A DNA stretch of 64,000 nucleotides from Epithemia pelagica (lineage: Eukaryota; Bacillariophyta; Bacillariophyceae; Surirellales; Surirellaceae), in contig OX337229.1 in the NCBI GenBank assembly GCA_946965045.2, positions 2,604,001 to 2,668,000 on the forward strand, read 5' to 3'. The notes beneath the pieces were generated by a model. The model was not told the DNA's origin. It worked only from the letters and a program-made list of their open reading frames with translations, and did no database searches. Position numbers and translations under genes: made by a program. Positions 9,276-19,333 of this stretch are shown one piece after another. Every line of letters starts with the position of its first letter. Within the stretch, counting starts at the first letter, position 1.

Positions 9276-11411
9276 ATGTGGAATCCACAGCTGGAGGAGC
9301 ATCTCAAGCAGTTCAGTGAGGACGACAACAAGGAAATTCAAGATGAATGTGCTAGTGATGGATCGAGTGAAGGAAATGGAGAAACAAATAGCGTCACTCA
9401 AGAGGTGCCATCCCTCGTTGACACCAACGGACTCGTTGCTCCGCGACGAACTTTGCCGCACGTGATGGTTCTTGTCCTTCTCTTGTTGAGTATGCTTTTG
9501 AGTGGCTTTTCTTTGTACGCCAATGGGAGCACAAGTCCCTTTGGCTCTGGTTTTGTCCTTGATTTCATCGAGTCAGCTCAGGATGGATTAGATGCTCGAT
9601 TTCTGCTGCTCCTTTTACCTTTGGTTCATTTCTGCCTGGTCTATGCACATTGGTCTCTTTTGGATAAAACGAAATCCTACACCCCTTCAAAGAAAGAAAC
9701 TGTATATTGCAAGGAATCTCACAAACTCTCATCAGAAGCTGAGGGAAACAGTGAAATCACTGCTTGTCGAGGCAAGATATCGGCACTATTGGGAGAAATG
9801 GGAGCACCGCCACTCGAGCCTCCTCCTACGGCACTTTATTTTGAAACCAACAAACTTAATCATATATCTCATGAACAGGGGATTTTGTTGCATGAATGCT
9901 TGGAGAATTATGTAGGATTCTTTCAAGTCCTTTCTTTAGCCTTGGAGGATTTACAAACCGCAACACGAATGCATTTGGGTTTGGGGTGGAAAGAACATGG
10001 TCCGTCGTATAGCTCAGCGGGTAAAGCAACAAAGAAGAGTCCCTGGAGAATGAATTCAGTGGATCGTGCCGAACGTGCCTTCGTGGGAAGGCTGCTTCGC
10101 CAACAACAGAAGCAGCAAGCTCATGAACAACTCGCAAGCGAAGCAGAGCCATCCAAGAACCGCAGTCGACGTCACATGCCTGCTTGTGGCGGTGTTCCCT
10201 TGAACTTGCTACGAAGGCGTCTCTATCATATTCTACTGCAACACCATACAATGCTCACCTCCATTCTTGATGAGAATACTGAGGAGGGAGAACGAAACAT
10301 GACACAAGACCATCCCGTGATTACTCTCACGCTGTTGCGATGTAAAACGGACGAAGTGATCAACCTGTTGAGTCGCGTAATGAGTTTATACCTCACTTTT
10401 CATTTGGAAACTGAGGATCACGCCATGTCTCATACTACACAAAAATGGAAGGTGATGGAGAAACTCACGCTCGCAGCCACCGAGTCGCGGCTCTATATGG
10501 AAAGTTGCCTTGGCAATCGTCCAATCAACACTGACCATGGAGAACATGGTGAGACCAGTGCATCATCGTCAGAGACAACTGCATGTGATAGAGTGTTGGC
10601 AGTTCGCTCGATAATTGAGCATGTAGATGGACTAGGAGTTGCGGCTAGGTCAATGGAAGAAGAACTGCACGAGATGAGCATGGCTTCTGCTCAGGACAGT
10701 CCAGACAGTAGCACGATGAAAGGATGGTGGGAACGAATCCGCACCATGGTACAGCAGTTAGAGTCGATGCTTGAGACGATTGAAGAAGATATCTTCTGTT
10801 TTCAGGTTAAGAGTGATCGCAGGGAAGGAATTGGATCGGGTGAGCATGTGGATAGGATGTCGCAGTCGCGACGAGTGGAAGAGAGCGGAGATTACTCCGT
10901 GGCATTAACCAACGAAGAGTTTCAATCTACCCATACCAGACCCCTATCGGGAGAACGTGACAGGGATGCATCCAAAACCTTGGTTTTCTTGGTTGGATCG
11001 GCGCATCAGACTGGCAAAGACGACGACGAAGATCTGGAGCCTCAGCGTAAAGTGTACGGAATGGATGATGATGAGCTTCTCCTTCTGGAGCTAAAGAATA
11101 GGCTTTGTGCCTTGCCTCGCGCGGAAGAAATCACTGTAGTCATGGGACAGACTCAAGATCAAAGAGCCGCAACGATGGAAGGATCCACCAGTGCGGACAC
11201 CAATGAAAATAAGGGAGAAGAGTCAGTAAAGAATAAGGTCAAGGCGGACGACGACGTCTGTGCGGTCGTAACGATGCCTTTAAACAACCCGCATGCAGGA
11301 TTATTTCAAGGAGAGTTGGCGGAGTCGTTGTCAACCATGTCGAGAAATTTTACGAACGAAGACGGTCATAGAATGAATGAAGATGATGTCTTTTCAGCAG
11401 CAAGTGGATGA
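9276..11411 (+). CDS. Two-TM protein with long helical tail, possibly vezatin-like
   Basis: A single-exon ORF; the first in-frame ATG is at 9276, giving 711 residues. After an acidic N-terminus come two hydrophobic segments (about residues 53-76, HVMVLVLLLLSMLLSGF, and about 99-120, ARFLLLLLPLVHFCLVYAHW), then a long hydrophilic, helix-rich tail with conserved-looking blocks (LLHECLENYVGFFQVL, LLRRRLYHILLQHHTML, LYMESCLGN). A two-TM hairpin followed by a helical myosin-binding-like domain suggests the vezatin family, but this is a weak resemblance from memory. A degenerate copy of the RRRLYHILLQHHTML region lies at about 15151-15275, so the locus took part in a local duplication. Confidence 0.65.
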   Translation: MWNPQLEEHLKQFSEDDNKEIQDECASDGSSEGNGETNSVTQEVPSLVDTNGLVAPRRTLPHVMVLVLLLLSMLLSGFSLYANGSTSPFGSGFVLDFIESAQDGLDARFLLLLLPLVHFCLVYAHWSLLDKTKSYTPSKKETVYCKESHKLSSEAEGNSEITACRGKISALLGEMGAPPLEPPPTALYFETNKLNHISHEQGILLHECLENYVGFFQVLSLALEDLQTATRMHLGLGWKEHGPSYSSAGKATKKSPWRMNSVDRAERAFVGRLLRQQQKQQAHEQLASEAEPSKNRSRRHMPACGGVPLNLLRRRLYHILLQHHTMLTSILDENTEEGERNMTQDHPVITLTLLRCKTDEVINLLSRVMSLYLTFHLETEDHAMSHTTQKWKVMEKLTLAATESRLYMESCLGNRPINTDHGEHGETSASSSETTACDRVLAVRSIIEHVDGLGVAARSMEEELHEMSMASAQDSPDSSTMKGWWERIRTMVQQLESMLETIEEDIFCFQVKSDRREGIGSGEHVDRMSQSRRVEESGDYSVALTNEEFQSTHTRPLSGERDRDASKTLVFLVGSAHQTGKDDDEDLEPQRKVYGMDDDELLLLELKNRLCALPRAEEITVVMGQTQDQRAATMEGSTSADTNENKGEESVKNKVKADDDVCAVVTMPLNNPHAGLFQGELAESLSTMSRNFTNEDGHRMNEDDVFSAASG

Positions 11412-11735
11412 ACTCTTTTGTTACCCATGCCCCGATGTTACCCATGTCTGTGATCCTGTCACTGGCACTGAACAAGGCGAAATTGAAATCGGCTCTGTAA
11501 ATATAACGCTTGGTTCTATGCAAGGAATGACAGAGTACTCACCATATGGAGTGGACAAGCCTTTGTAACGGATTCAACGTCTGAAGTTCACATGATCTTA
11601 ACATGTAGCTTATCGCTTCCATGTACCCTACAAGTCTCAGGACTGGTAAGACGACAAGATCGGACATAAAGCTGGTTTTACTATTTTGTGTATGACTTGA
11701 TCGGCACGTTTGGTCCAGGGGTCAATAGTGAAGTA
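11412..11735. other. Intergenic between convergent genes
   Basis: This gap holds the 3' ends of the two-TM gene (plus) and the second beta-propeller gene (minus). Nothing else was seen. Confidence 0.5.
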
Positions 11736-13965
11736 TTATGCATCGATTTGCTGCTGAGCGTCACTGGCGGTATGGGAAGTCTCCATGTCTTTGGACCCCT
11801 CCATGAAATCAGTGGGACCTTCACTCTCCTTTTTCTGGTTTGCACCAGCCGACCTCATGACAACAAATGCCATCAAGCCAATGAACGCAATTCCACCAAC
11901 AACGATGCCAACAATTGCACCAGTACTCAAACCATCATCTGAATCTCCGTTTCGAGCCTTGATGAATTCACTTCGTTCACTTCCTTTAGTGGGCACATAG
12001 GTTACACGTGACGGAACTCCGGGAAGCTCTACGTGGCATTTTACTTCTTGCGTGCTCATATCAAGAATCACAAGAGAATCTTCGGGATAATTGGCAACAC
12101 TTGCATCGTAGATGTAGCCTCGTTTATGTGTACGGTAAGTCCTTCCGAATCCGCACTCAGGGGAGTACGCGTAAGGGGATCCTTGACGAACAGAACCGCC
12201 TCCCTTGACGAGAGTTGCTTGATTGGTGACTCCTTCCAAGATTTCGTTGAGCTTGAAGCAACGGGAACCCGAGTTGGACGCGTCGTAGTCATCTTCAGCG
12301 CAAGAGCCGCAGGCAGGGGTGCAAATGCAGAGGCCGTTGTTATCTTCATCGTAGTTTCCTTCAAGTTCGCAACGCTTGCATGCATCGTTGAAAGGGGATG
12401 CTCCGTTCCTGACAGATTCAATCTGGGTCAGATCCGCGGTCAAAAGAGCAAGCTCATTTGTTTGATCATACAAGCAAATACCGTTGGCCACGTCTTCTTC
12501 CCTGTGGTTTAAAAAACACGAAAACAGTAAGCTTCCATGGTGCCAGAAAGCTCTCCCCATTCTCCTCAACTGCTTACGTACGTTGTTGCACCACTGCAAT
12601 TTGAAGCATCACATACAATCTTGCCGGCGTCGTCCATGTGGTTGGTGTTGGTATTTTCAGTCAATGGCATGCACACGGTGATGCGTCCTTGATCGTCGGT
12701 CCAAAAGTTGGGTGTCGAAGGATGACCTGGAACATCCACATTGTGACTAACGAGACTGCGTTCGCCATTGCCTTGAGGTGTAAAAATGTGAAGCGCATTG
12801 TTGCCCTTGTTGGAGCTGACAATGTAGTCTTCGTCAGGGGTTTCGTACAACGATCCCGTGGCCTCTTCGTGCTGTGCAACAAAGGCGGGTGCGGTGGGCT
12901 CATTCACATTGATTTCAATAATCCCGCCACCGCCAGTGCACTCCATGTAAATGTGTCTGTTGATGTCCGAGTAGGAAATGGCACTGCAACAGAAAAGTTG
13001 TGCGAGAGGAGTCGTGAGATGACCGGTAACAAGGAATTGCATGATCTTTTTGGAAGTTTTCACTTCGCAGCTCAACACTCTGAGCATGAATCAAAGGATG
13101 AAGTGGACACAGAGGACTTACTGGGTTCCGCGGCATGTTCCCTCTTTGACATCAGTCGAAAAATCAAAAGTGGTCAACAAAGACTCGGCTGTCAAATCAA
13201 AGACAAACATGTGGTTTTCACTGGTGGACGTTCCAAAGCCAACCGCGTTGCCATTAGGTCCTGACGTTCGAAGATGGTCATCTTCATCCCAAAGTAACTT
13301 GCCATGCGCCGGTGTCTCAATGTGCGCTTCCACCGCATTTCCCGTGTGCTTGGTAAGGTCTTTTAAGTTGATCACATAGAAATGACCATCGGCATCCGAA
13401 TGCGTCCAGTACTGTGGAATCAGAGAAGCATTAAGCACCATGCAATGTGAGTAGAGTGTTTAACAAAGGTCCTCGCGATACACTATATTCACCTGTTGCA
13501 ACATACCTCGACTTCTTCACCAATCTTGACGCCGTAGGAATGGACCGGGCGTGGACCAACAACAACGCGAGAAACGACTGGCTGTTGACGATCTTCCATA
13601 CTGGAGGAAAAGAAAATGGCCTCTCCAGCCCCCGAGGATAGTCCGTGTGCATCATCATCGACTGGAATGGCCGAGTTGATACCAACGTACCCTTTTCCAT
13701 CCTTCTCCAAGTAAATAACGTCGTAATATCGGGAGGGAAGTGGCTGACCGTCCCCATCAACCGATACGGTAGTTTCCACTTGACAGGTATCCGGGTTCAC
13801 AATAGATACTCCGGTGCTGTGAAAGGCCCAAAACTTGCCGTATTCATCGTCTCCAAAGGCTTCATCACCGTACTTGACTGCGTGGGAGGAAGAGACAGCC
13901 AGAACTCCCAACACCGCAGACAGCAAAGCTTTCTTACAATTCAACACTAAAGGCGTGAATTTCAT
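11736..13965 (-). CDS. Secreted type I membrane protein with beta-propeller-like ectodomain (paralogue 2)
   Basis: Four exons on the minus strand: 13965-13507, 13411-13122, 12983-12582 and 12501-11736, giving 638 residues. The ATG at 13965 begins a signal peptide (LLSAVLGVLAVSSSHA). The domain order matches paralogue 1: blade-like repeats (GDEAFGDDEYGKFWAFHS, WTHSDADGHFYVINL), a Cys-rich module (CKRCELEGNYDEDNNGLC, CTPACGSCAEDDYD), an RTHKRGYIYDASVA block and a single TM at about residues 572-600 (GAIVGIVVGGIAFIGLMAFVV). The cytosolic tail is shorter and different. All three introns fall at the same codon and phase as in paralogue 1, so the pair arose by duplication of an intron-containing gene. 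Function unknown. Confidence 0.85.
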
Positions 13966-15150
13966 TCGAGAGCAGGGAGACGAAGCGCAAGATGAGACAC
14001 ACGTTGTGTTTCGGAGGAAACACAAACGTTCCGCATCCCGGAGAAGATGCACTTACCTCCAGCGAAAGGAATCATGTTTGATGCAAATGACTATGGTTGC
14101 TTATCAATCGATAGGGCACCCTTCCTCAGAGAGTGCTTTCTTGAAACTATGGCACCAACAATGAACAATCAGTGGAAACAAGGACCAGAGTCTCCTGGTT
14201 CGTTGATCCTGGTAGCTCTTCTACGAGTAGTCTCCGGGTTCCCTAAAACGAACATTTTGGAGAGGTTCCGCAATGCAGGATTTTAGTTTCCGAGAAATCA
14301 GTAGCTTGTCCACGTTAAATTCTACGTAATGTTCAAGCATCGACCTTGCATCTGGGATCAAGAGCAAAAAGATCTTTGGTATCTTCTCTTCACACCAACG
14401 GAAGGTGTCAGGCCTTGATACCCCCCAGCGGGGGTGAGTGAGTCCCGCAGGCCTCAGTCGGAAAAAAGCTGCACTCGAATGCACCTAAAAGTGCGACTTA
14501 CCGGGTCGCCCATGCTTGGAGGTAAGGCCTTTCATTCCTTCGTATTGGGCCTCAGTCGCGGGTCTTTTTGTGTCTCGATTTTGGGCAGCAATCAGCAATG
14601 TTGTGCCCCGTCTTGATCATCACTGCCATCGGCATTTCTTGCTACCTAGGAGTATCTCGTTACGCAAGTGGTTACGCACGTCTAAGCTCCCAACAACAAA
14701 CGTTGTATGATTAGCTTCCGTGGCAATCATCTTGCCGAGTGCATGGTTGTCTTGCTGAGGACGACAACGACTGAATGACTTTCTGGATCACACTCCCTTT
14801 ACACGCAACAGTGCCTGCTTGCGGTCGTCCAATCGAGATTTATTTGGAACGCAAAACTGGGTTGAGAAATGTTCAAGCTTGCGTCAAGATTTGAGTCGTA
14901 TAGAGCAGGACAAGGACACGGCATGATGATGGATCGTGCAACAACAGCAACGCAATAGCAACTTTGTTCCGTGTTGGAGCACTCCAAGCATCATGAACTG
15001 TTGTGATTCCCCCCGTTTGTGATTGGAGTTTGGTTTACCATGCTTTTTCTCGAACTGGACAATGAGGATCTTACTCGAACGTGTCTTTGTGGAACGATAG
15101 CAACACTAGCAGGAACCGCAAGATCAGCTCTCGAGCAGACAAGAGCCTAC
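13966..15150. other. Intergenic, no supported gene
   Basis: Upstream of paralogue 2 there is a GGTAAGTGC at about 14050 (minus strand) that could be a 5' UTR intron donor. Short ORFs lack any family signal. Confidence 0.4.
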
Positions 15151-15275
15151 CGACAAGGGCAATCGGCCTCCTATGCCTGCTAGCCTTCAACTTGCCAAGA
15201 AGGCCTCTGTATCATATTCGGCTGCAACATCATACGATGCTTTTCTTGTCCATTCTGGATCCGAATTTCAACTTC
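15151..15275 (+). pseudogene. Degenerate fragment of the two-TM gene at 9276-11411
   Basis: The stretch reads LPRRPLYHIRLQHHTML in one frame, closely matching LLRRRLYHILLQHHTML of the intact gene (about 10200-10265). DNA similarity extends from the CCTATGCCTGCT block to the CCATTCTGGATC block with small indels. No other part of the gene is recognisable, so this is a truncated copy, consistent with the local duplication that produced the two flanking beta-propeller paralogues. Confidence 0.65.
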
Positions 15276-15975
15276 TTTTGCGGGACAAACACCGCCACCC
15301 AGGAAGAAGAGAAGGTAATTATTTCCTTCCCCTGCAGAAAAAGAGGCAGCGCTGTGATCCAGCTGTCCTGTTGTATCAAGCAGGGACCAATTTTGATTGA
15401 CACTAGCAGCGGAGCCATCACCACATCTGGATCCTCGATAGGTACCCAGTCCAAAGGCATGTCTCGTGTAAGCTCAAACAAATCGCGTTTTCTACTTTCC
15501 CCTTGTGGAAAAAATGATGGCATTATTCTATGTCAGGTTGCCGACCTGCGGTCCCTCAGACCCTCACGGAGGTTAGGAGCACTCGTTTATAACTTGGCTT
15601 ATCCGTAGATACAGGGAAAGATAACATAGATCCGTAAAGAGACAGACACAATCGCCAACATTGTATCGCACAATTAATTCACAATCCCATTTTACTCGTG
15701 ACCCGTAAGACCGGTCCGACAACAATCAGTCGCATTTCGCATGCCGAAGTCACAACAGACGGTCATTTTTGTCTTCGAATTGGCGGGGTGTATTTCATAT
15801 TTCAAGAGATTTAATCACAACACCACAACACGCTTCGTTCTCTTGTGTAGACTCTTCTTGTTTCTCTCCGTACCCAAGAGATACCACAAAAGTAATACCT
15901 GCTTGTGTTACACAATCTCGGTGAAAGAAGAATCACAAGTCTTGGTGGCGACGACGACGACGATAACGCGACTGT
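15276..15975. other. Intergenic upstream of the reductase
   Basis: No convincing gene. A CGACGACGACGACG run lies just before the reductase start (about 15948-15962). Confidence 0.4.
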
Positions 15976-17655
15976 ATGACGTTAATTACTCCGCCGACCC
16001 ACAACAGTGCATCCTTCCGACCGGTCCATCCCATGGTTCTTCGATGCAAGCGACAGTTTCGACGGTTTTGGAAGGATGTACAATCACCAAGCAGTGCCCT
16101 CCACAACAACAACAACAACAACAACAAGAGAAAAAAGTCTTTTGTCTTGTCCAAGTATCTGGTGGGAATTTTGGCCGTGCTGGGATTCCTGTGGGTCTCG
16201 TCGAGTCTGGTGGGCACCCGTCGTGGTACTGTTGCGCATTCCAAAGCTCGCGGTGGCCCATCGTACCGCTCCTTGTCGCTGCCCAAGCGCTTGGAGGATA
16301 CGACGTTTCTGAATCAAACGGAATTGGATCGCATCAATCATGAATTGGAACGACTCAGTCTCGAACAAGTGCTCCACTGGATCTATTCCGTGGTGATTCA
16401 AACCGACGACGAGAAAACGACGGCCCATCATCCATTGGTCGATGTCACGAGTTTTGGTCCATCGGGCATGGTGATTTTGCACCTATTGGACCAGTTGGGA
16501 TACACGGACAGGGTTCCTGTTATTACCATTGATACCTTGCATTTGTTTCCAGAAACCTATGAATTCATTCGACTATTTCAAGCAACCGACAAGCCAGGAA
16601 AAGTGTCTTTATCCAGACAAGACACCAATGGAGACGACGACAATGGCTTTGTATTGCCTTTGCTGCACATTTATCAACCCAAGGAGTATACTACCAAGGC
16701 ATCCTTTGATGCCAAATTTGGTTCCGACTTGTACGAAACCAATCCAGATAAATATACCTATCATTCCAAGGTAGAACCCATGTTGCGAGCCTTGGAAGAC
16801 CATCACGCAAAAGTCTGGATTACGGGTCGTCGACGCAGTCAAGGGTACGAACGAAGTAAAGTGCCGATTCTAGAGTTGGATGGCGGTTCCCCCGTGGATT
16901 CGCAAAACGATGGAACCGCCAAACGTTGGAAACTCAATCCCTTGGCGTATTGGTCCTACAATGAGGTCTGGGACTACTTGCGAGAACATCAAGTCCCCGT
17001 GAATCCTTTGCACGAGATAGGATATAAAAGCATTGGCGATACCATGACCACACAACCAGTGGACCGTGCCGCCGAAGAACGCAGTGGACGATTCGTGGGG
17101 ATGGATCGAACCGAATGTGGAATTCATGCGTCGGCCGCCAAAATTGAAGAAATGCAAAAGGGAGCCGTGGCACGGGTCACTACCCCACAAGCCAAGGATG
17201 CAAAATCCAAAACAGACCAACAGGCAGTGACACGAGTACAACAGACAAAAAAGAAGCGAGAACGTTTGCCTTGCACCAACTGTCTGGAGTTGGACCCCAA
17301 GAGTTTCTTGGAGCTATTAGAAACCGGTACCAAGGATATTCTGATTGAGTTTTACAGTCCATATTGTGGGCACTGCGTGCATTATGCTCCTACCTATGAT
17401 GACATCTCTTTGGAACTACAGAAGCATTCTTCTCTCATTCAAGTGGCAAGGTATGATGTGTTCACGCACAAAGTTCCAAAGGAGGCGAAAGAGCAGGGTT
17501 TCGAGGTTCGCGGTACCCCGACTCTCTACTTGGTACGACGACCCCGCCAAAAGGACTCATCCAAATTTGTCGCCGAAAGGTTACAAGGAGGGCGCTCCAA
17601 ATCGGCTGTATTGGAATGGGTGAATAAAAACAGCCTTGCTTCTGGTTCAAGCTAA
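15976..17655 (+). CDS. Membrane-anchored (P)APS reductase-thioredoxin fusion, copy 1
   Basis: A single-exon gene from the ATG at 15976 to TAA, 559 residues. After a poly-Asn run (44-50) there is one TM helix (about 57-79). The reductase domain shows TSFGPSGMVILHLL (PP-loop), TIDTLHLFPETYEF, WITGRRRSQG, LNPLAYWSYNEVWDYL and RSGRFVG...ECGIH with active-site C381. The paired cysteines that hold the [4Fe-4S] cluster of bacterial and plant APS reductases are missing, as in PAPS reductases and the cluster-free APR-B type reported from moss. The C-terminal thioredoxin/PDI-like domain has FYSPYCGHC (C464, C467), which would supply electrons as in plant APR. The TM anchor is unusual for a plastid sulfate-assimilation enzyme. 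No classical plastid presequence is visible. Confidence 0.85.
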   Translation: MTLITPPTHNSASFRPVHPMVLRCKRQFRRFWKDVQSPSSALHNNNNNNNKRKKSFVLSKYLVGILAVLGFLWVSSSLVGTRRGTVAHSKARGGPSYRSLSLPKRLEDTTFLNQTELDRINHELERLSLEQVLHWIYSVVIQTDDEKTTAHHPLVDVTSFGPSGMVILHLLDQLGYTDRVPVITIDTLHLFPETYEFIRLFQATDKPGKVSLSRQDTNGDDDNGFVLPLLHIYQPKEYTTKASFDAKFGSDLYETNPDKYTYHSKVEPMLRALEDHHAKVWITGRRRSQGYERSKVPILELDGGSPVDSQNDGTAKRWKLNPLAYWSYNEVWDYLREHQVPVNPLHEIGYKSIGDTMTTQPVDRAAEERSGRFVGMDRTECGIHASAAKIEEMQKGAVARVTTPQAKDAKSKTDQQAVTRVQQTKKKRERLPCTNCLELDPKSFLELLETGTKDILIEFYSPYCGHCVHYAPTYDDISLELQKHSSLIQVARYDVFTHKVPKEAKEQGFEVRGTPTLYLVRRPRQKDSSKFVAERLQGGRSKSAVLEWVNKNSLASGSS

Positions 17656-18067
17656 TAGGAGTCACCCAAATATGTTAAAACTCGCTCACAATTGCAAGAA
17701 AGTTGAACAAGCGTTGAGGGTTGAGGCTTCCTCCCCGAAACTGGTTTGGCCGTGATAATTGGCTCATCCACGCATACTGCGGAGATGACAGAGTATTCTG
17801 ATACAACCCATATACAACCAACGATGGCCTGGTAATAAAAGGGACCATGGCTACGTGCTAAGGTTGTTCGTAGGTAACAAACCGTGCTGAGATGCCCTTA
17901 AACTTTCATTCCTCGTTGTTGAAAGGAGTCGACCTACGGATCCTCGTTGATTTCCCTCTCACAAGATTTCCATACCTAGAAACAGTGACTGTCCTTTTTG
18001 CGTGACTAAGCTTTTATGCATATCTGTGAATCCTGTCTCTACTAGTGAGCATGACTATGGAAACTGT
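17656..18067. other. Intergenic between convergent genes
   Basis: 3' flanks of the reductase (plus) and NDK (minus). No gene seen. Confidence 0.5.
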
Positions 18068-18740
18068 TTACTCATAGATCCAGGGCTTTTGGCAGCTTTC
18101 CCATTCCACCACACCTTCGGGGAACCAATGGGCAATTTCTTTTTCGGCGGATTCGACAGCATCACTGCCATGACAAATATTGCGTCCAACTTCAATGCAG
18201 TAATCACCGCGAATGGTTCCTGGAGCGGATTCACTGGGCATGGTGGCACCCAACATTTTGCGTCCCTCCTTGACAACACCCTTTCCTTGCCAAACCATGG
18301 CACAGACGGGGCCAGATGTCATGTATTCAATGAGACCAGGAAAGAACTTCTTTGATTTCAAATCTTCGTAATGAGTTTCCATGTGTTCCTTGCTGGGGCT
18401 GGTCAATTTCATGGCAATGAGCTTGAAGCCCTTTTGTTCAAAACGCTTGATGATTTCACCAATCAATCCACGTTGGACGCCATCAGGCTTGATCATAATG
18501 TCTGATTGTGTTTCGAAAACATGATAGATAGAAAGGGCAAGGATACTGTAAGTAATGAAAACCAAGAACGAAAACTGGTCCTACCATCAAGGGTGTCTTT
18601 CTACAGATTTGCAGTGAATCGAGTTCCCGATGACACCGCCACTTCCCCCACCACATCCTTTTCCAACGCGAATGAAATGAGTCACTTCCACCGCTGAAAC
18701 TCCATACAAGACCATCATTTCACTTACATGTTCGCTCCAT
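18068..18740 (-). CDS. NDK: Nucleoside diphosphate kinase
   Basis: Two exons: a 13-bp first exon, 18740-18728 (MERT plus one base), and 18501-18068. The intron 18727-18502 has donor GTAAGT and acceptor ATCAG, and the join gives [19 protein letters not shown], the canonical NDK start. The product is 148 residues, the usual subunit size. RNICHGSD carries the phospho-accepting His (about residue 115), and [12 protein letters not shown] and the C-terminal WIYE are standard. It transfers the terminal phosphate of NTPs to NDPs. No targeting sequence, so probably cytosolic. It is divergent from the JMJD6 gene. Confidence 0.95.
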
Positions 18741-19333
18741 GGTCGTTCTCTGTTGTTGTCTCTCTCCAATACAGACAGTTGCAGCAGCTATTCAGAAAGT
18801 AAAGATTTGCGGCAATGACCACGTACTTTTGTCGCGGATCTGGATGGGCATCGATGCCCCATCAACGGCCGAAGGACAGAGCACATCATTTGGTCTTGCC
18901 AAGACCAAGTCGGTCGCGATCGCCAGCCCACCCCGCTGGGTTCGGATTACGCGCACATTCTTTCATTATTGTGCCACGATAAGCAAACGCCATGGGCCAG
19001 TGTCACAAGTTACAAGTTGGGGCAAGTCGCACGCCATTGCCCTTCCCGCTTTTTTTGTTATCTCAAGAAGGTTTGTGTTGCCACCACAACATAGACCATA
19101 GACATAGCACTCATCGACAAGCTATAACCAAAACCAAAGAGCTCTTGCGCTGTCAAGCTCCGGTGCCCTCACCAAAGTCTGCTCATAACGGAAGTTCAGA
19201 TTCTCGGTTTGGTTCGTATCGCACAAAGTTAAGAGACGTTGGAATTCGCATTGGTGCAGTCTCTCCAATTTGGAAAGCAGAAGAAACAACTTCAAACCCT
19301 ATACTACGCTCGTTCCACCAAACACAGCTAAAC
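18741..19333. promoter_or_regulatory. Bidirectional promoter interval, NDK / JMJD6
   Basis: The interval separates the divergent NDK and JMJD6 starts. It contains an imperfect palindrome centred on ATCGAT at 18843-18863. The plus-strand reading frame upstream of 19334 is open back to an ATG at 18992, so part may instead encode a longer JMJD6 N-terminus. Confidence 0.35.

Noticed and set aside
10003-10027. A stretch resembling a tRNA A-box (TATAGCTCAGCGGGT)
   Set aside because: It lies inside the two-TM coding sequence and no B-box or cloverleaf follows at the right distance.
16108-16128. CAA repeat tract as a separate microsatellite
   Set aside because: It encodes the poly-Asn run of reductase copy 1 and is covered there.
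18992-19333. 114-residue N-terminal extension of the JMJD6 gene
   Set aside because: Similarity to the family begins only after the ATG at 19334 and the extension overlaps the divergent promoter region; kept as a possibility in the entry.
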